Origin: an uncultured Clostridium sp.
GTDB lineage: Bacteria; Bacillota; Clostridia; Clostridiales; Clostridiaceae
Direction of reading: 5' to 3'
Assembly (NCBI RefSeq): GCF_934754915.1
Contig: NZ_CAKVKB010000004.1
Span: 11,962-75,961, forward strand
Length of the DNA: 64,000 bases
The notes below the pieces were generated by a model, which saw nothing but the letters and a program-made list of their open reading frames with translations, was not told where the DNA came from and did no database searches. The position numbers and the translations under genes are program-made. Position 1 is the first letter of the stretch; each line of letters opens with the position of its first letter. This document shows positions 18,342 through 28,497 of this stretch, one piece after another.

Positions 18342-19391
18342 TTATAATTTATTTACTTCTTCCATAAGTGCATCTATAAGTTCTTCTTCTTTAACTTTTT
18401 TAATTACTTTTCCCTTTTTAAAGATAATGCCTTCACCTTTTCCTCCAGCAATTCCAATATCTGATTCTCTTGCCTCTCCTGGTCCATTCACTACACATCC
18501 CATTACCGCAACTTTAATATCTTTATTGCAGTTTTCAAGCTTTTTCTCAACTTCTTCTGCAATTTTTATAAGATTAATCTGAGTTCTTCCGCATGTAGGG
18601 CATGAAACAAATTCCACTCCTCCTTTTATAAGATCAAGTGATTTCAGTATTTCCTTTGCAACCTTTATTTCTTTTACTGGATTGCTTGTTAATGACACTC
18701 TTATTGTATCTCCTATACCTTCTGCTAAAAGAGCGCCTATACCTATACTTGATTTTATAGTTCCTCTTTGGACTGTTCCAGCTTCTGTAACACCTAAATG
18801 AAGAGGATAATCACATTTTTCTGCCACAAGCTTATAGCATTCTATCATCATTGGAACATTTGATGATTTTATTGATATTACCATATCATAAAAATCTAAA
18901 TCCTCCAAAATCTTTACATGCCTCAATGCACTTTCAACTAAACCTTCTGCATTTACTTTTCCATGTTTCTTTAATATATCTTTCTCAAGAGATCCGGAGT
19001 TTACACCTATTCTTATAGGAATATTCTTCTTCTTACAGCTTTCAACAACAGCTTTTATTCTATCTATGCTGCCAATATTGCCTGGATTTATTCTCAAAGC
19101 CGAAACTCCATTTTCAATTGCTCTAAGAGCTAATCTATAATCAAAATGTATATCTGCAACTACAGGAATTGGTGATTTTTCTGTAATTTCCTTAAGTTTT
19201 TCTGCATCTTCCATATCAAGAACTGCACATCTTATTATCTGGCATCCTGCTAAATACAATTCATTTATCTGTGCAAGCACTGCTTCAGTATCTTTTGTAT
19301 GAGCTGTAGTCATAGATTGAATAGAAATAGGAGCATCTCCTCCAACATATACATTTCCAACTTTGACTTTTCTTGAAATTCTTCTTTTCAT
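18342..19391 (-). CDS. ispG: 4-hydroxy-3-methylbut-2-en-1-yl diphosphate synthase
   Basis: The iron-sulfur enzyme IspG/GcpE of the non-mevalonate isoprenoid pathway, converting MEcPP to HMBPP. The 349-residue protein is an N-terminal TIM barrel (SIQSMTTAHTKDTEAV at ~22-37) plus a C-terminal [4Fe-4S] domain. The cluster cysteines are in SCPTCGRTQINL and VMGCVVNGPGEARESD. SD GGTGG precedes ATG 19391. It is separated from rseP by a 406-nt gap with an rseP terminator. Together with dxr in this window it shows the DXP pathway is used. Confidence 0.95.
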   Translation of the reverse strand: MKRRISRKVKVGNVYVGGDAPISIQSMTTAHTKDTEAVLAQINELYLAGCQIIRCAVLDMEDAEKLKEITEKSPIPVVADIHFDYRLALRAIENGVSALRINPGNIGSIDRIKAVVESCKKKNIPIRIGVNSGSLEKDILKKHGKVNAEGLVESALRHVKILEDLDFYDMVISIKSSNVPMMIECYKLVAEKCDYPLHLGVTEAGTVQRGTIKSSIGIGALLAEGIGDTIRVSLTSNPVKEIKVAKEILKSLDLIKGGVEFVSCPTCGRTQINLIKIAEEVEKKLENCNKDIKVAVMGCVVNGPGEARESDIGIAGGKGEGIIFKKGKVIKKVKEEELIDALMEEVNKL

Positions 19392-19797
19392 ATTGCACCA
19401 CCTGTTTTATATTTCATATATATGCTCTCATTAACACAACGTACAACTTATAACAAGTAATAAAATCTTTACAAGATTTCCTTACTTATTATGTACTTTA
19501 ATATTATTAGAACACATATATTAACTCTGGTCATTCTGTTTATCGCTTTAATATTACTTTAGATATTATATATCTTTAAATATAAACTTGTAAACAATAT
19601 ACATAATAATATTCATTAATACAATATTTCAATTTTCTTAAAAATAGCCGCTATAATTTTCTATCTAACTCTTTAATCGCATCTTTTATGCAATTATAAA
19701 TATATCCAAAATAACGACACACATCTATTATAAATAAAAACTGCTCCATAAAATAAATTATTATGAAACAGTTTCTTTTAATTAATTCATTTAAACT
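19392..19797. other. 406-nt intergenic gap between ispG and rseP
   Basis: AT-rich. It holds the rseP terminator (19728-19774) and an imperfect 15-bp inverted repeat (19455-19469 with 19473-19487) without a U tract, about 65 nt upstream of ispG. No gene was recognised on either strand. Confidence 0.5.
19728..19774 (-). terminator. Intrinsic terminator after rseP
   Basis: Long stem (19738-19751 with 19761-19774, one interruption and one G-U) followed by TTTTTATTTAT on the minus strand. Confidence 0.7.
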
Positions 19798-20811
19798 TTA
19801 AAAATTGGTTGGAAATATTATATCCTTAGCTGTTACAAGAACCATAAGCCCAATCAAAATCATAAATCCAACATAATTTAAACCTTCTACAATTTTATTA
19901 GGAACTTTTCTTCTTGTTATAAGTTCAATTAACAATATTACAGTCCATCCTCCATCTAATGCTGGAAATGGAAGAAGATTAAACACAGCAAGATTTACAC
20001 TTAAAAAGGCTGTAAAATATAACAACGGCCATATACCCGCTTTAGCAGTTGCTGCAGACATTTTTACTATTGTAACTGGACCTCCCACATCAGTTTTTAA
20101 ATTTGCCTTTCCTGTAAATATCATTCCAAGTCCTTTAAACGTCTGGGATACAAGTGATGCAGTCTGTTTAAAACTCTGCGTAAAACTCTTAAATAGACCT
20201 GGATCGGCTACTCTTGTAAATTCTACACCTATAACATATCTTCCAGTTTCGTCTTCAATTCCAGGTGTTATTGTAAATTCTTTTTCTTCTCCATTCCTCT
20301 CAATAACTACATCAATAGGATTTCCATAAGACATTAGAACTCCAGCAGATATATCTTCATATGTAAATACTTTAAATCCATTTACTTTTAAAAATGTATC
20401 TCCTTGTTGAAGTCCAGCTTCATATGCAGGAGATCCCTCTCTTATAACATTTGCATAAGTGTTTGTATATCCAAAATTGTTTATATATCCAGTAAAAATA
20501 CATATTGCAAGAACATAATTCATAAATACTCCTGCAACTATTATAGTAATTCTTCTTAAAGGAGATTTCATTGAAAAACTTCTTTCATCATCAACAGCTT
20601 CATCTTCTCCCATCATACTTACATAGCCACCAATAGGAAATAATCCTAATGAATATTTTGTTTCTTTCCCTTGCTTTGAAAATATTTTAGGCCCCATGCC
20701 TATTGAAAATTCTTCAACCTTTACACCATTTATTTTAGCCAGTGTAAAATGTCCAAGTTCATGAACAAATATAAGCACCGCAAAAGCTAAAATAGCTAAA
20801 ATTATATACAT
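19798..20811 (-). CDS. rseP: Site-2 RIP metalloprotease RseP
   Basis: An intramembrane zinc protease that cleaves membrane-bound anti-sigma factors or remnant signal peptides. The 337-residue protein has the zinc motif HELGH at about residues 17-21 in the first membrane helix. A PDZ domain (~115-190, EGSPAYEAGLQQGDTFLKV) and the second metal motif NLLPFPALDGG near residue 285 are also present. Four membrane segments are expected. SD GGAGG lies upstream. It follows dxr by 17 nt, the standard dxr-rseP pair. Confidence 0.95.
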   Translation of the reverse strand: MYIILAILAFAVLIFVHELGHFTLAKINGVKVEEFSIGMGPKIFSKQGKETKYSLGLFPIGGYVSMMGEDEAVDDERSFSMKSPLRRITIIVAGVFMNYVLAICIFTGYINNFGYTNTYANVIREGSPAYEAGLQQGDTFLKVNGFKVFTYEDISAGVLMSYGNPIDVVIERNGEEKEFTITPGIEDETGRYVIGVEFTRVADPGLFKSFTQSFKQTASLVSQTFKGLGMIFTGKANLKTDVGGPVTIVKMSAATAKAGIWPLLYFTAFLSVNLAVFNLLPFPALDGGWTVILLIELITRRKVPNKIVEGLNYVGFMILIGLMVLVTAKDIIFPTNF

Positions 20812-20828
20812 ATATTCAAATGTCCTCC

Positions 20829-21989
20829 TTAAATCGAACTTTCTCTTATAAATCTTTTAACTCTTTTGTCTATATCTATTACTTTTTCAAGACTTACTTC
20901 TTCTTTCCCCTCCTCTTCAAATGCGTCCATTGCCTTTTCTATCAAATCTGCAATATCTAAAAATCCTATCTTTTTATTTAAGAACAATTCAACTGCTGCT
21001 TCATTCGCTCCATTTAAAACAGCAGGCATTAATTTTCCCATTTTTCCTGCTTTAAATGCCAATCTCAATGCCTTGAATGTATCCATATCAGGTTTTTCAA
21101 ATGTAAGCTTATTTATTTCATAGAAATCAATAGTATCTGCAATCAAATTTTTACGTTCTTCATAATTAAGAGCATATTGTATTGGAAGCCTCATATCTTG
21201 TGCACCAAGCTGCGCTATTATACTTCCATCAGTATATTCAACCATAGAATGTATTATACTTTGAGGATGAACTAATACCTGTATATTATCATAATCACAA
21301 TCAAAAAGCCAGTGTGCTTCTATAACTTCAAGTCCTTTATTCATAAGTGTAGCAGAATCTATAGATATCTTTCTTCCCATATTCCATTTTGGATGTTTTA
21401 AAGCTTCTTCAACCTTTACATCCTTCAAATCACTTGTAACCTTTCCTCTAAATGGTCCTCCTGATGCCGTAAGTATTATTTTTCTTAATGTTTTTCTATC
21501 ATTTCCTCTGAGACTTTGATCAATTGCACTATGTTCTGAATCTACTGGAAGAATTCTTACATTATTTTCTTTTGCAGCCTTCATAACAAGCTCTCCTGCA
21601 ACGACAAGTGTTTCCTTATTTGCAAGTGCTATATCTTTCTTCGCTTCTATAGCTTTTAATGTAGGTTCTAATCCTATCATACCAACAACAGATGTCACTA
21701 CTATGTCAATCTCGTCTAAAGATGCTATTTCATTTAATCCTTCTATTCCTTCAAGAACTTTTATTTTTTTGTTATGTTCATTGCAATATGTTCTTATTTT
21801 ATCTGCACTTAAAGTATCCATCATGCCAACATAAGAAGGCTTAAATTCTTCTATTATCTCTATAACTTTATTGACTGATGTATTAGCAGTAATACCTACA
21901 AGCTTTAAATTGTTCCCAGATTTTCTTATAACATCAAGTGTTTGTGTTCCTATAGAACCTGTTGCACCTAATATAGAAAGTTTCTTCAT
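20829..21989 (-). CDS. dxr: 1-deoxy-D-xylulose 5-phosphate reductoisomerase
   Basis: The second enzyme of the non-mevalonate isoprenoid pathway, NADPH-dependent. The 386-residue protein starts with the nucleotide-binding SILGATGSIGTQTLDV and contains ALANKETLVVAGE, SGGPFRG and the metal/substrate region MNKGLEVIEAHWLF. Full length for the family. It lies 27 nt downstream of an AI-2E family transporter gene, which interrupts the more usual cdsA-dxr adjacency. Confidence 0.96.
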   Translation of the reverse strand: MKKLSILGATGSIGTQTLDVIRKSGNNLKLVGITANTSVNKVIEIIEEFKPSYVGMMDTLSADKIRTYCNEHNKKIKVLEGIEGLNEIASLDEIDIVVTSVVGMIGLEPTLKAIEAKKDIALANKETLVVAGELVMKAAKENNVRILPVDSEHSAIDQSLRGNDRKTLRKIILTASGGPFRGKVTSDLKDVKVEEALKHPKWNMGRKISIDSATLMNKGLEVIEAHWLFDCDYDNIQVLVHPQSIIHSMVEYTDGSIIAQLGAQDMRLPIQYALNYEERKNLIADTIDFYEINKLTFEKPDMDTFKALRLAFKAGKMGKLMPAVLNGANEAAVELFLNKKIGFLDIADLIEKAMDAFEEEGKEEVSLEKVIDIDKRVKRFIRESSI

Positions 21990-22016
21990 TTTCTATTTCC
22001 TCCTAAAAACTGTACC

Positions 22017-23009
22017 TCATTGTATTTCGTCATATATTATTTCTTTAGCTATAATACTATACATTGGTCCTATCAGTATTCCTAGCATACCAAAAATTTT
22101 AGCCCCCATATATATAGAAATAAATATCACCAATGGATGTACATCAAGTTTATTTCCTAAAAACTTCGCTTCTAATATTTCTCGTATAATCTGAATCAGT
22201 ATATATAAACATATTAGTCCAACTGATACAAGATAATTCTTCATTATAATATTGTATATTATAATAGGAATAAATACAATTATAGTTCCTACATAAGGAA
22301 GAAAGTCTAATATTCCACATATGAAACCAAGCATAATGAATTTTGGGATTCCAAGTATCATGAAACCAGTAATTGTTTCAATCATAGATATAAATATAAG
22401 CATTCCTTGTATACTGATCATATTAACAAAATTATCTTTTTGTTTTATTATTTTCTTAATAATGTTATCAGGAAATAACCTATACACAACATCCGCAATA
22501 TTCTGTCTATCTATAAGAACAAAAAAAGTACATACATTTGCTATAAAATATGCCAGTATGCTTTCTCCTGTATTCATAGCTCCCTGCCTTATTTTAGAAT
22601 CATTTATTATTGAAAAAACACTCTTTCCTATTTTCAAATTATTTAAATCAAAACCTGCTGCTTTTGATATATTTTGAATAATTCTATTTACCATTTCTAT
22701 ATTTGATATATATACTTTTTTTAATAATCCATAAATTTCTCCTCCCATATATACTAAAATCAATATAATTATAACATTGACTATTATAAGCGTTAATGCT
22801 CCTGCTATTTTATCATAAATATTTAGTTTTATCATGAATTTATAAACAGGCATACATATTATAGACATAATTAACACAACCATAAAAGGCTTAAAATAAT
22901 ATTTTACAAAAAAAGTAAATACAACTGTTATGAATAATGATATTATAAGATAAAAAATTTTCGTATATTTCCCAAAAATAATATTCACACCTTTGCAAAT
23001 TGCTATCAA
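22017..23009 (-). CDS. AI-2E family transporter (membrane protein, start uncertain)
   Basis: About 320-330 residues with roughly eight hydrophobic segments. The C-terminal block GFICGILDFLPYVGTI and the closing GMLGILIGPM are typical of the AI-2E/PerM exporter family. The substrate is unknown. The longest frame begins at TTG 23009 without an SD. An SD (AAAGG, 22994-22990) lies inside the frame, and the codon 7 nt downstream of it is ATT (22982); the GTG at 22988 is only 1 nt from the SD. The true start is therefore unclear. The gene heads a unit with dxr and rseP. Confidence 0.8.
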   Translation of the reverse strand: MIAICKGVNIIFGKYTKIFYLIISLFITVVFTFFVKYYFKPFMVVLIMSIICMPVYKFMIKLNIYDKIAGALTLIIVNVIIILILVYMGGEIYGLLKKVYISNIEMVNRIIQNISKAAGFDLNNLKIGKSVFSIINDSKIRQGAMNTGESILAYFIANVCTFFVLIDRQNIADVVYRLFPDNIIKKIIKQKDNFVNMISIQGMLIFISMIETITGFMILGIPKFIMLGFICGILDFLPYVGTIIVFIPIIIYNIIMKNYLVSVGLICLYILIQIIREILEAKFLGNKLDVHPLVIFISIYMGAKIFGMLGILIGPMYSIIAKEIIYDEIQ

Positions 23010-23220
23010 TATTATTTAGATATTTATCTAATATATTATATGCTCATATTTGCACAATAAATTACATAAATAATTATGACTTGTAACTCATTTGTTAGAT
23101 ATAGACATAGATAATTTGTATCAATCATATTATAAGTTTACTTTTAATATCTACACTAATTTAAAAATTTCACAATGTACATTATCCAATTTAAGCTCTT
23201 TAAATATATATATATATATA

Positions 23221-23320
23221 TTGTAATTAACAATTTGCAATATATGATGAAATTCTTTCAATATTTTTTTGATATTTTATATGTATCAGATCAATTTCAA
23301 ATGTGTTTTTAATCTTAAAG
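23221..23320 (+). repeat. Dispersed intergenic repeat, copy A
   Basis: Contains the family core: CAAT-type units, then ATGAAAT, CAATATTTTTTT and an AT-rich tail. It shares CAATATTTTTTT with copy E (37033-37130) and a TTTGAT..TTTT..ATAT tail with copy B. Confidence 0.5.
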
Positions 23321-23378
23321 CATATATTTATCAAAAATCTTTCAATACAAATTATTAACACTATTAAGATTAATTATA

Positions 23379-23422
23379 TATAAATAAAACTCAGACACTT
23401 GAATTTTCTTCAGGTATCTGAG
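23379..23422 (-). terminator. Intrinsic terminator after cdsA
   Basis: A 14-bp stem (23390-23403 with 23409-23422, two mismatches or wobbles, 5-nt loop) followed by TTTTATTTA on the minus strand. Confidence 0.8.
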
Positions 23423-23428
23423 CTTAAA

Positions 23429-24223
23429 TTATATCTTAATTATAAATGTTAAGTAATAAAATATGACAGTTGCCGAAAAAATAATACTATCAAATCTGTC
23501 TAATATTCCTCCATGCCCTGGAATAAGATTACTATAGTCTTTAATTCCAACATATCTTTTAATTGATGAAGCCACCAAATCTCCAAACTGTCCAAATACT
23601 CCGCACAATGCTCCTATTATAAAGTAATTATATATAGGCATTATATTTGCATATCTATTAACTATTATTCCAAAAATCCCACTAAATATAGTTGCACCTA
23701 AAAGTCCTCCTATTGATCCTTCTACTGTTTTTTTAGGAGAAACTTTTGGACAAAGTTTATGTTTTCCAAAAAATTTGCCACTATAGTATGCTGCTGTATC
23801 TGAAAGCCATGAGCTTATAAAAATTAACCACACAAGATAATTTCCATTTTCTTTTGCATTGACCAAATATACAGTACCAAACAATATTCCTGCATATACA
23901 AAACCTAGCAATGTTAATGCTACATCTATAAATGTATATTCCAAATTTACTACTGGAACTATAAGAAGTAAAAATGTAGCAGCAACCAATATATACATCA
24001 TAGTTTCAAAATTATTTCCAGTTAAATAATAAACAGCTAGAAGGATATATCCTGCTAAATCTATAGGCTTTAATTTATTTTGTCTCAATGCATTATAAAA
24101 TTCCCATAAGGCCATCAATGATAATATAAACACAAAACTTTTCAAGTATACTCCACCAAGAAAAACAAATATTATAAATGGAGCAATCATTGCAGCACCT
24201 AAATATCTATTGTTAGATTTCAA
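23429..24223 (-). CDS. cdsA: Phosphatidate cytidylyltransferase
   Basis: An integral membrane enzyme making CDP-diacylglycerol from phosphatidate and CTP for phospholipid synthesis. The 264-residue protein has seven to eight hydrophobic segments. The family signature is near the end: SSIKRYVGIKDYSNLIPGHG followed by GILDRFDS, with the metal-binding aspartates. It starts 15 nt after uppS, and the two genes form a unit ended by the terminator at 23379-23422. Confidence 0.94.
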   Translation of the reverse strand: MKSNNRYLGAAMIAPFIIFVFLGGVYLKSFVFILSLMALWEFYNALRQNKLKPIDLAGYILLAVYYLTGNNFETMMYILVAATFLLLIVPVVNLEYTFIDVALTLLGFVYAGILFGTVYLVNAKENGNYLVWLIFISSWLSDTAAYYSGKFFGKHKLCPKVSPKKTVEGSIGGLLGATIFSGIFGIIVNRYANIMPIYNYFIIGALCGVFGQFGDLVASSIKRYVGIKDYSNLIPGHGGILDRFDSIIFSATVIFYYLTFIIKI

Positions 24224-24238
24224 AAAATAACACCTCCT

Positions 24239-25000
24239 TTACTTTACTTTACCAAATCTACGGTCTCTATTCTGATAATCAAATATTGCATGTCTTAAAT
24301 CTTCTTCTTTAAAATCAGGCCAATTTATATCTGAATACCAAAATTCTGAATAAGCACACTGCCATAACAAAAAATTACTCAATCTTTGCTCCCCTGATGG
24401 TCTTATTATAAGATCTGGATCAGGAATTCCTTTGGTGTATAAGTACTTTTCTATCAATTCTTGATTTATATCTTCTTCTTTTATAATATTATTTTTCACA
24501 TCTGAACTAATAAGTTTTATTGCTCTTACAATTTCATCTCTTCCACCATAATTAATAGCAAAATTCAAATTTATTCTAGTATTATTTTTTGTTACTTCTA
24601 ATGCATCATTAAGTGCATTTTGACATTCCTGTGGAAGACGTGTCATATCCCCAAACAAATTCATTCTAACACCATTTTTATTACATTCATCTAATTCTTT
24701 TCTTAAATAAGTTACTAAAAGTTTCATAAGTGAACTTACTTCGTCTTTAGGTCTTCCCCAGTTTTCAGTTGAGAATGCATATAATGTTAAGTTTTTAACA
24801 CCTAGTCTTGTTGCCTCTTTCAATATTCTTCTTATTGTTTCTACACCAGCTTTATGCCCCATAGTTCTTGGAAGTTTTCTAGCTTTAGCCCAACGTCCAT
24901 TTCCATCCATAATTATAGCAATATGGTTAGGTATATTATTCATATCTAATTCTATTTTGTTAATATTTTCTTCATTTTTTGTCTTAAATATATCTAACAT
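24239..25000 (-). CDS. uppS: Isoprenyl transferase (undecaprenyl diphosphate synthase)
   Basis: A cis-prenyltransferase extending farnesyl-PP to the C55 carrier for cell-wall synthesis. The 253-residue protein shows the catalytic Asp motif HIAIIMDGNGRWAKAR (27-42), TLYAFSTENWGRP and the C-terminal IIRPSGEQRLSNFLLWQ plus E-F-W segments. It joins the isoprenoid genes in this window to peptidoglycan lipid carrier production. An SD (GGGGGAG) precedes the ATG. Confidence 0.95.
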   Translation of the reverse strand: MLDIFKTKNEENINKIELDMNNIPNHIAIIMDGNGRWAKARKLPRTMGHKAGVETIRRILKEATRLGVKNLTLYAFSTENWGRPKDEVSSLMKLLVTYLRKELDECNKNGVRMNLFGDMTRLPQECQNALNDALEVTKNNTRINLNFAINYGGRDEIVRAIKLISSDVKNNIIKEEDINQELIEKYLYTKGIPDPDLIIRPSGEQRLSNFLLWQCAYSEFWYSDINWPDFKEEDLRHAIFDYQNRDRRFGKVK

Positions 25001-25081
25001 TATTTTCTCCCCCTATATTCAGGAAAATCTCTTCTTCGTTAAATTACCCATTGTCTAAAGATTTTATTAATGGATATTAAT

Positions 25082-25110
25082 AAAAAAACCTGCTTTTAGC
25101 AGGTTTTTTT
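25082..25110 (-). terminator. Intrinsic terminator after frr
   Basis: Perfect stem with core ACCTGC/GCAGGT (25088-25093 with 25099-25104), extended by flanking A/T runs. A T7 tract is on either side, so it is bidirectional in form. Confidence 0.9.
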
Positions 25111-25113
25111 ATA

Positions 25114-25671
25114 CTAAACTGATAAAACCTCTTTTTCTTTTGCAGCAATTATAACATCTATCTGTTTAACAACTGCATCTGTCTTCTTTTGAACGTCATC
25201 TTCACCTTTTTTAATTTGGTCTTCTGAAATGTCGCCATCTTTCTTTAAGGCTTTTATCTTATCATTGGCAGATTTTCTTATAGATCTGATAGCAACTTTT
25301 GCTTCTTCACCAGTTTTCTTTACATTTTTAACAAGAGCTTTTCTTGTTTCTTCTGTTAGTTCTGGTACAACTAATCTTATAACAGATCCATCATTTGAAG
25401 GATTTAAACCTAAGTCTGATTTTAATATTGCTCTTTCAATATCTTTAAGTACTGGTTTTTCCCATGGAGTTATCATTAAAACTCTTGGTTCTGGAGCTGA
25501 TACATTTGCCACTTGATTAAGAGGGCACATGCTTCCATAGTATTCTACTTGAATTCTATCAAGCATTGTTGGGTTAGCTCTACCAGCTTTCATTGTTGAT
25601 AAATCTGACTCTAATACAGATATTGTTTTTTGCATTTTTTCTTCTGCATTTTTAATTATATCCTTAATCAT
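25114..25671 (-). CDS. frr: Ribosome recycling factor
   Basis: Splits post-termination ribosomes together with EF-G. The 185-residue protein is full length. It has the N-terminal long helix, MKAGRANPTMLDRIQVEYYG and the C-terminal KSANDKIKALKKDGDISED region. It lies 10 nt after pyrH, and the conserved pyrH-frr pair ends in a strong terminator. Confidence 0.97.
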   Translation of the reverse strand: MIKDIIKNAEEKMQKTISVLESDLSTMKAGRANPTMLDRIQVEYYGSMCPLNQVANVSAPEPRVLMITPWEKPVLKDIERAILKSDLGLNPSNDGSVIRLVVPELTEETRKALVKNVKKTGEEAKVAIRSIRKSANDKIKALKKDGDISEDQIKKGEDDVQKKTDAVVKQIDVIIAAKEKEVLSV

Positions 25672-25681
25672 AATAAACCTC

Positions 25682-26395
25682 CTATTTTTTTGATACCAAT
25701 GTACCTATATTGTCTCCGCAAGCAGCCCTTTTAATATTTCCAGGTTCATCTAAACCAAATACAAGAATTGGAATATTGTTATCCATACATAATGAAGTTG
25801 CTGTTGAATCCATGACTTGTAATCCTTGATCTAAAACTTCAAGATATGATAGTGTTTCATATTTTTTAGCATCAGAATATTTATGAGGATCTTTATCATA
25901 AACACCGTCAACTTTTTTAGCTAAAAGAATTACATCAGCTTCAATTTCAGCAGCTCTAAGTGCAGCTGTTGTATCAGTTGAAAAATATGGATTTCCTGTT
26001 CCTGCTGCAAAAATAACAACTCTTCCTTTTTCAAGATGTCTCATTGCTCTTCTTCTTATGAATGGTTCAGCAACTTCTTTCATTTCTATTGCAGTCTGAA
26101 CTCTTGTCATTACTCCAACTTGTTCTAATGAATCCTGAAGTGCTAATGCATTTATTGTTGTTGCCATCATTCCCATATAATCAGCAGTAGTTCTATCCAT
26201 ACCTTCACCGCTTCTTCCTCTCCAGATGTTTCCACCTCCAACAACGGCACCTACTTCAACACCCATATCTACTAATTCCTTAATTTCTAATGCTATTCTC
26301 TTAGCCACATTGAAATCAAGACCAAATCCATTTGCTCCAGCTAAAGCTTCTCCTGAAAGCTTCAATATTACTCTCTTGTATTTACTTCCTGACAT
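25682..26395 (-). CDS. pyrH: UMP kinase
   Basis: Phosphorylates UMP to UDP. The 237-residue protein belongs to the amino-acid-kinase fold family. It has [13 protein letters not shown] (8-20), the GGGNIWRG loop (~53-60), [17 protein letters not shown] and the DKDP element. SD AGGAGG is next to ATG 26395. A tsf terminator separates it from tsf, so it has its own promoter or depends on read-through. Confidence 0.97.
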   Translation of the reverse strand: MSGSKYKRVILKLSGEALAGANGFGLDFNVAKRIALEIKELVDMGVEVGAVVGGGNIWRGRSGEGMDRTTADYMGMMATTINALALQDSLEQVGVMTRVQTAIEMKEVAEPFIRRRAMRHLEKGRVVIFAAGTGNPYFSTDTTAALRAAEIEADVILLAKKVDGVYDKDPHKYSDAKKYETLSYLEVLDQGLQVMDSTATSLCMDNNIPILVFGLDEPGNIKRAACGDNIGTLVSKK

Positions 26396-26592
26396 ATTAA
26401 ATTACCTCCTGAATATTAATAGGCTGATTTTATCACTTGTCTAGTCATTATTATATTATCAGAAGCCTTTGAAAATGTATAGCTTTTCTGATCTAAATAA
26501 CTATATTTCCAGACTATAATTTTAAGCTTACTTTTTACTAAAACATATGTACCTATCAAGTATTAATTTTCTAAATTATTCTACTTGTATCT

Positions 26593-26621
26593 TTAAAAAA
26601 AGAGAACACAAAGTGTTCTCT
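26593..26621 (-). terminator. Intrinsic terminator after tsf
   Basis: Perfect 9-bp stem AGAGAACAC/GTGTTCTCT (26601-26609 with 26613-26621, 3-nt loop) followed by a T7 tract on the minus strand. Confidence 0.9.
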
Positions 26622-26635
26622 CCTAAAGGTTAAAA

Positions 26636-27553
26636 CTATTTGCCCATTTGAGCAGCAACTTCTGCAGCAAAGTCTACCTTTTCAACTTCGATTCCTTCTC
26701 CTCTTTCGTATCTTACGAATCTAGTTACAGTTATTGGAGAACCAACCTCTTTAGATTTTTCAGCTAAATACTTAGCTATTGTCTTATCACTATCTTTAAC
26801 CCATAATTGGTCTAATAAGCAAACTTCTTTATAATATTTCTTAATTCTACCTTCAACCATTTTTTCAACGATATTTTCTGGTTTACCTTCATTTAAAGCT
26901 TGAACTCTGTATATTTCTTTTTCTTTTTCTATAGAAGCAGCATCTACATCATTTTCACTTAAGAATAATGGGTTTGCAGCTGCGATTTGCATACATACTT
27001 CTTTAGCAACTTCATCAAGAACATCGCTTGCAGTATCACATGCAACTTCAACTAAAACTCCAATTCTTCCGCCACCATGGATGTAGCTCTTAACAACTCC
27101 ATTTTCAACAGCAAATGTAGTGAATCTTCTTACAGTCATGTTTTCACCTAATTTAGCTATTAATGCTTTTAAAGCGTCAGAAACTGTAGTTTCACCATCA
27201 AATTTTTCATTTAATAAAGCTTCAACATTTTCAGCTCCAGTTTCAACAGCCATTTCTGCTAATCTGTCAGCAAAAGCAACAAATTCTTCATTTGCAGCAA
27301 CGAAGTCAGTTTCACAGTTGAATTCAACAACTGAACCTTTTTTCTTATCAGCAGAGATGAAAGTCTTAACAATACCTTCAGCTGCAACTCTTCCTGATTT
27401 TTTAGCTGCATCTGCAAGTCCTTTTTCTCTTAAGAATTCGATAGCCTTTTCTATATTTCCTTCAGTTTGTACTAGAGCTTTTTTACAATCCATCATTTTA
27501 GCTCCAGTCATTTCTCTTAGTTCTTTAACTAATTGTGCACTTATATTTGCCAT
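26636..27553 (-). CDS. tsf: Elongation factor Ts
   Basis: The nucleotide-exchange factor for EF-Tu. The 305-residue protein has the UBA-like N-terminus ([16 protein letters not shown]) and the core [14 protein letters not shown]. It also has the IAAANPLFL segment and a C-terminal dimer domain. It follows rpsB, as in most bacteria, from which it is separated by 100 nt, with SD AAGGAGG. Confidence 0.97.
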   Translation of the reverse strand: MANISAQLVKELREMTGAKMMDCKKALVQTEGNIEKAIEFLREKGLADAAKKSGRVAAEGIVKTFISADKKKGSVVEFNCETDFVAANEEFVAFADRLAEMAVETGAENVEALLNEKFDGETTVSDALKALIAKLGENMTVRRFTTFAVENGVVKSYIHGGGRIGVLVEVACDTASDVLDEVAKEVCMQIAAANPLFLSENDVDAASIEKEKEIYRVQALNEGKPENIVEKMVEGRIKKYYKEVCLLDQLWVKDSDKTIAKYLAEKSKEVGSPITVTRFVRYERGEGIEVEKVDFAAEVAAQMGK

Positions 27554-27653
27554 TATTAAATCCTCCTTAAATCATAAAAAGTAATCCTTACCATTTTGGT
27601 AATTTAGGAAAAGGGTAACTGAATTACACTCCACTCACCCTTTTATATCTAAA

Positions 27654-28355
27654 TTATTCAGCTAATTGTTCACCTTGTCTTCCTTCGATAATAGCATCAG
27701 CCATTTTAGCAGTTATTAATTTAACAGCTCTTATAGCATCATCATTACCTGGAATTACATAATCAACTTCTTCTGGATCACAGTTTGTATCTACGATAGC
27801 AACTACTGGAATTCCTAAAATCTTAGCTTCTGATATAGCATTCTTTTCTTTTCTTGGATCAACTACAAACATAGCCCCAACATTTGAGGCATCTAAGTTT
27901 CTGATACCACCAAGATTTTTTTGTAACTTTTCTAATTCACCTTTTAATTTTATAACTTCTTTCTTAGGTAAAACATCAAAAGTTCCATCTTCTTGCATTG
28001 TTTCAATATCTTCTAACTTTTTGATTCTGCTCTTTATAGTTGTGAAGTTTGTTAACATACCACCTAACCATCTGTTGTTTACAAAGTGCATGTTACTTCT
28101 GATAGCTTCTTCTTCAATAGCTTCTTGAGCTTGTTTTTTAGTTCCTACAAATAATATATCCTTACCTTCAGCAGCAACTTCTTTTATGAAGTTGTAAGCT
28201 TCTTCAGCTTTCTTTACTGTTTTTTGTAAGTCAATTATATATATTCCATTTCTTTCTGTGAATATATAAGGAGCCATTTTAGGGTTCCATCTTCTTGTTT
28301 GGTGTCCAAAATGTACACCAGCTTCTAATAATTGTTTCATTGATATTACTGACAT
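27654..28355 (-). CDS. rpsB: 30S ribosomal protein S2
   Basis: A 233-residue S2. Diagnostic segments are [29 protein letters not shown] and [38 protein letters not shown] is 6 nt before the ATG. A good SigA promoter lies 115-140 bp upstream, leaving an ~105-nt structured leader. S2 is autoregulated through its leader in other bacteria, and whether this leader does so is inference. Confidence 0.97.
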   Translation of the reverse strand: MSVISMKQLLEAGVHFGHQTRRWNPKMAPYIFTERNGIYIIDLQKTVKKAEEAYNFIKEVAAEGKDILFVGTKKQAQEAIEEEAIRSNMHFVNNRWLGGMLTNFTTIKSRIKKLEDIETMQEDGTFDVLPKKEVIKLKGELEKLQKNLGGIRNLDASNVGAMFVVDPRKEKNAISEAKILGIPVVAIVDTNCDPEEVDYVIPGNDDAIRAVKLITAKMADAIIEGRQGEQLAE

Positions 28356-28468
28356 TTTCTTACCTCCTGGTTTTTACCTCCATTATTGTTTTCCTATAAA
28401 GATACCCTTAATATAAGGCACCGTCTTTACAAACGCAATAATGTGTGTATTTTTTTGTTACCTTAGAT

Positions 28469-28497
28469 AGTATATCACAAGGTATATTTCCTATCAA
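28469..28497 (-). promoter_or_regulatory. SigA-type promoter for rpsB-tsf
   Basis: TTGATA (28492-28497), 17-bp spacer, TATACT (28469-28474), oriented to rpsB. Confidence 0.75.

Larger units (their letters stand above)
23010..23428. other. 419-nt intergenic gap between the AI-2E gene and cdsA
   Basis: Very AT-rich. It contains an (AT)n run at 23204-23220, a copy of the dispersed intergenic repeat (23221-23320) and the cdsA terminator. No gene seen. Confidence 0.5.

Noticed and set aside
23204..23220. (AT)n run as a functional repeat
   Set aside because: A simple low-complexity run in a very AT-rich gap; no evidence for function.
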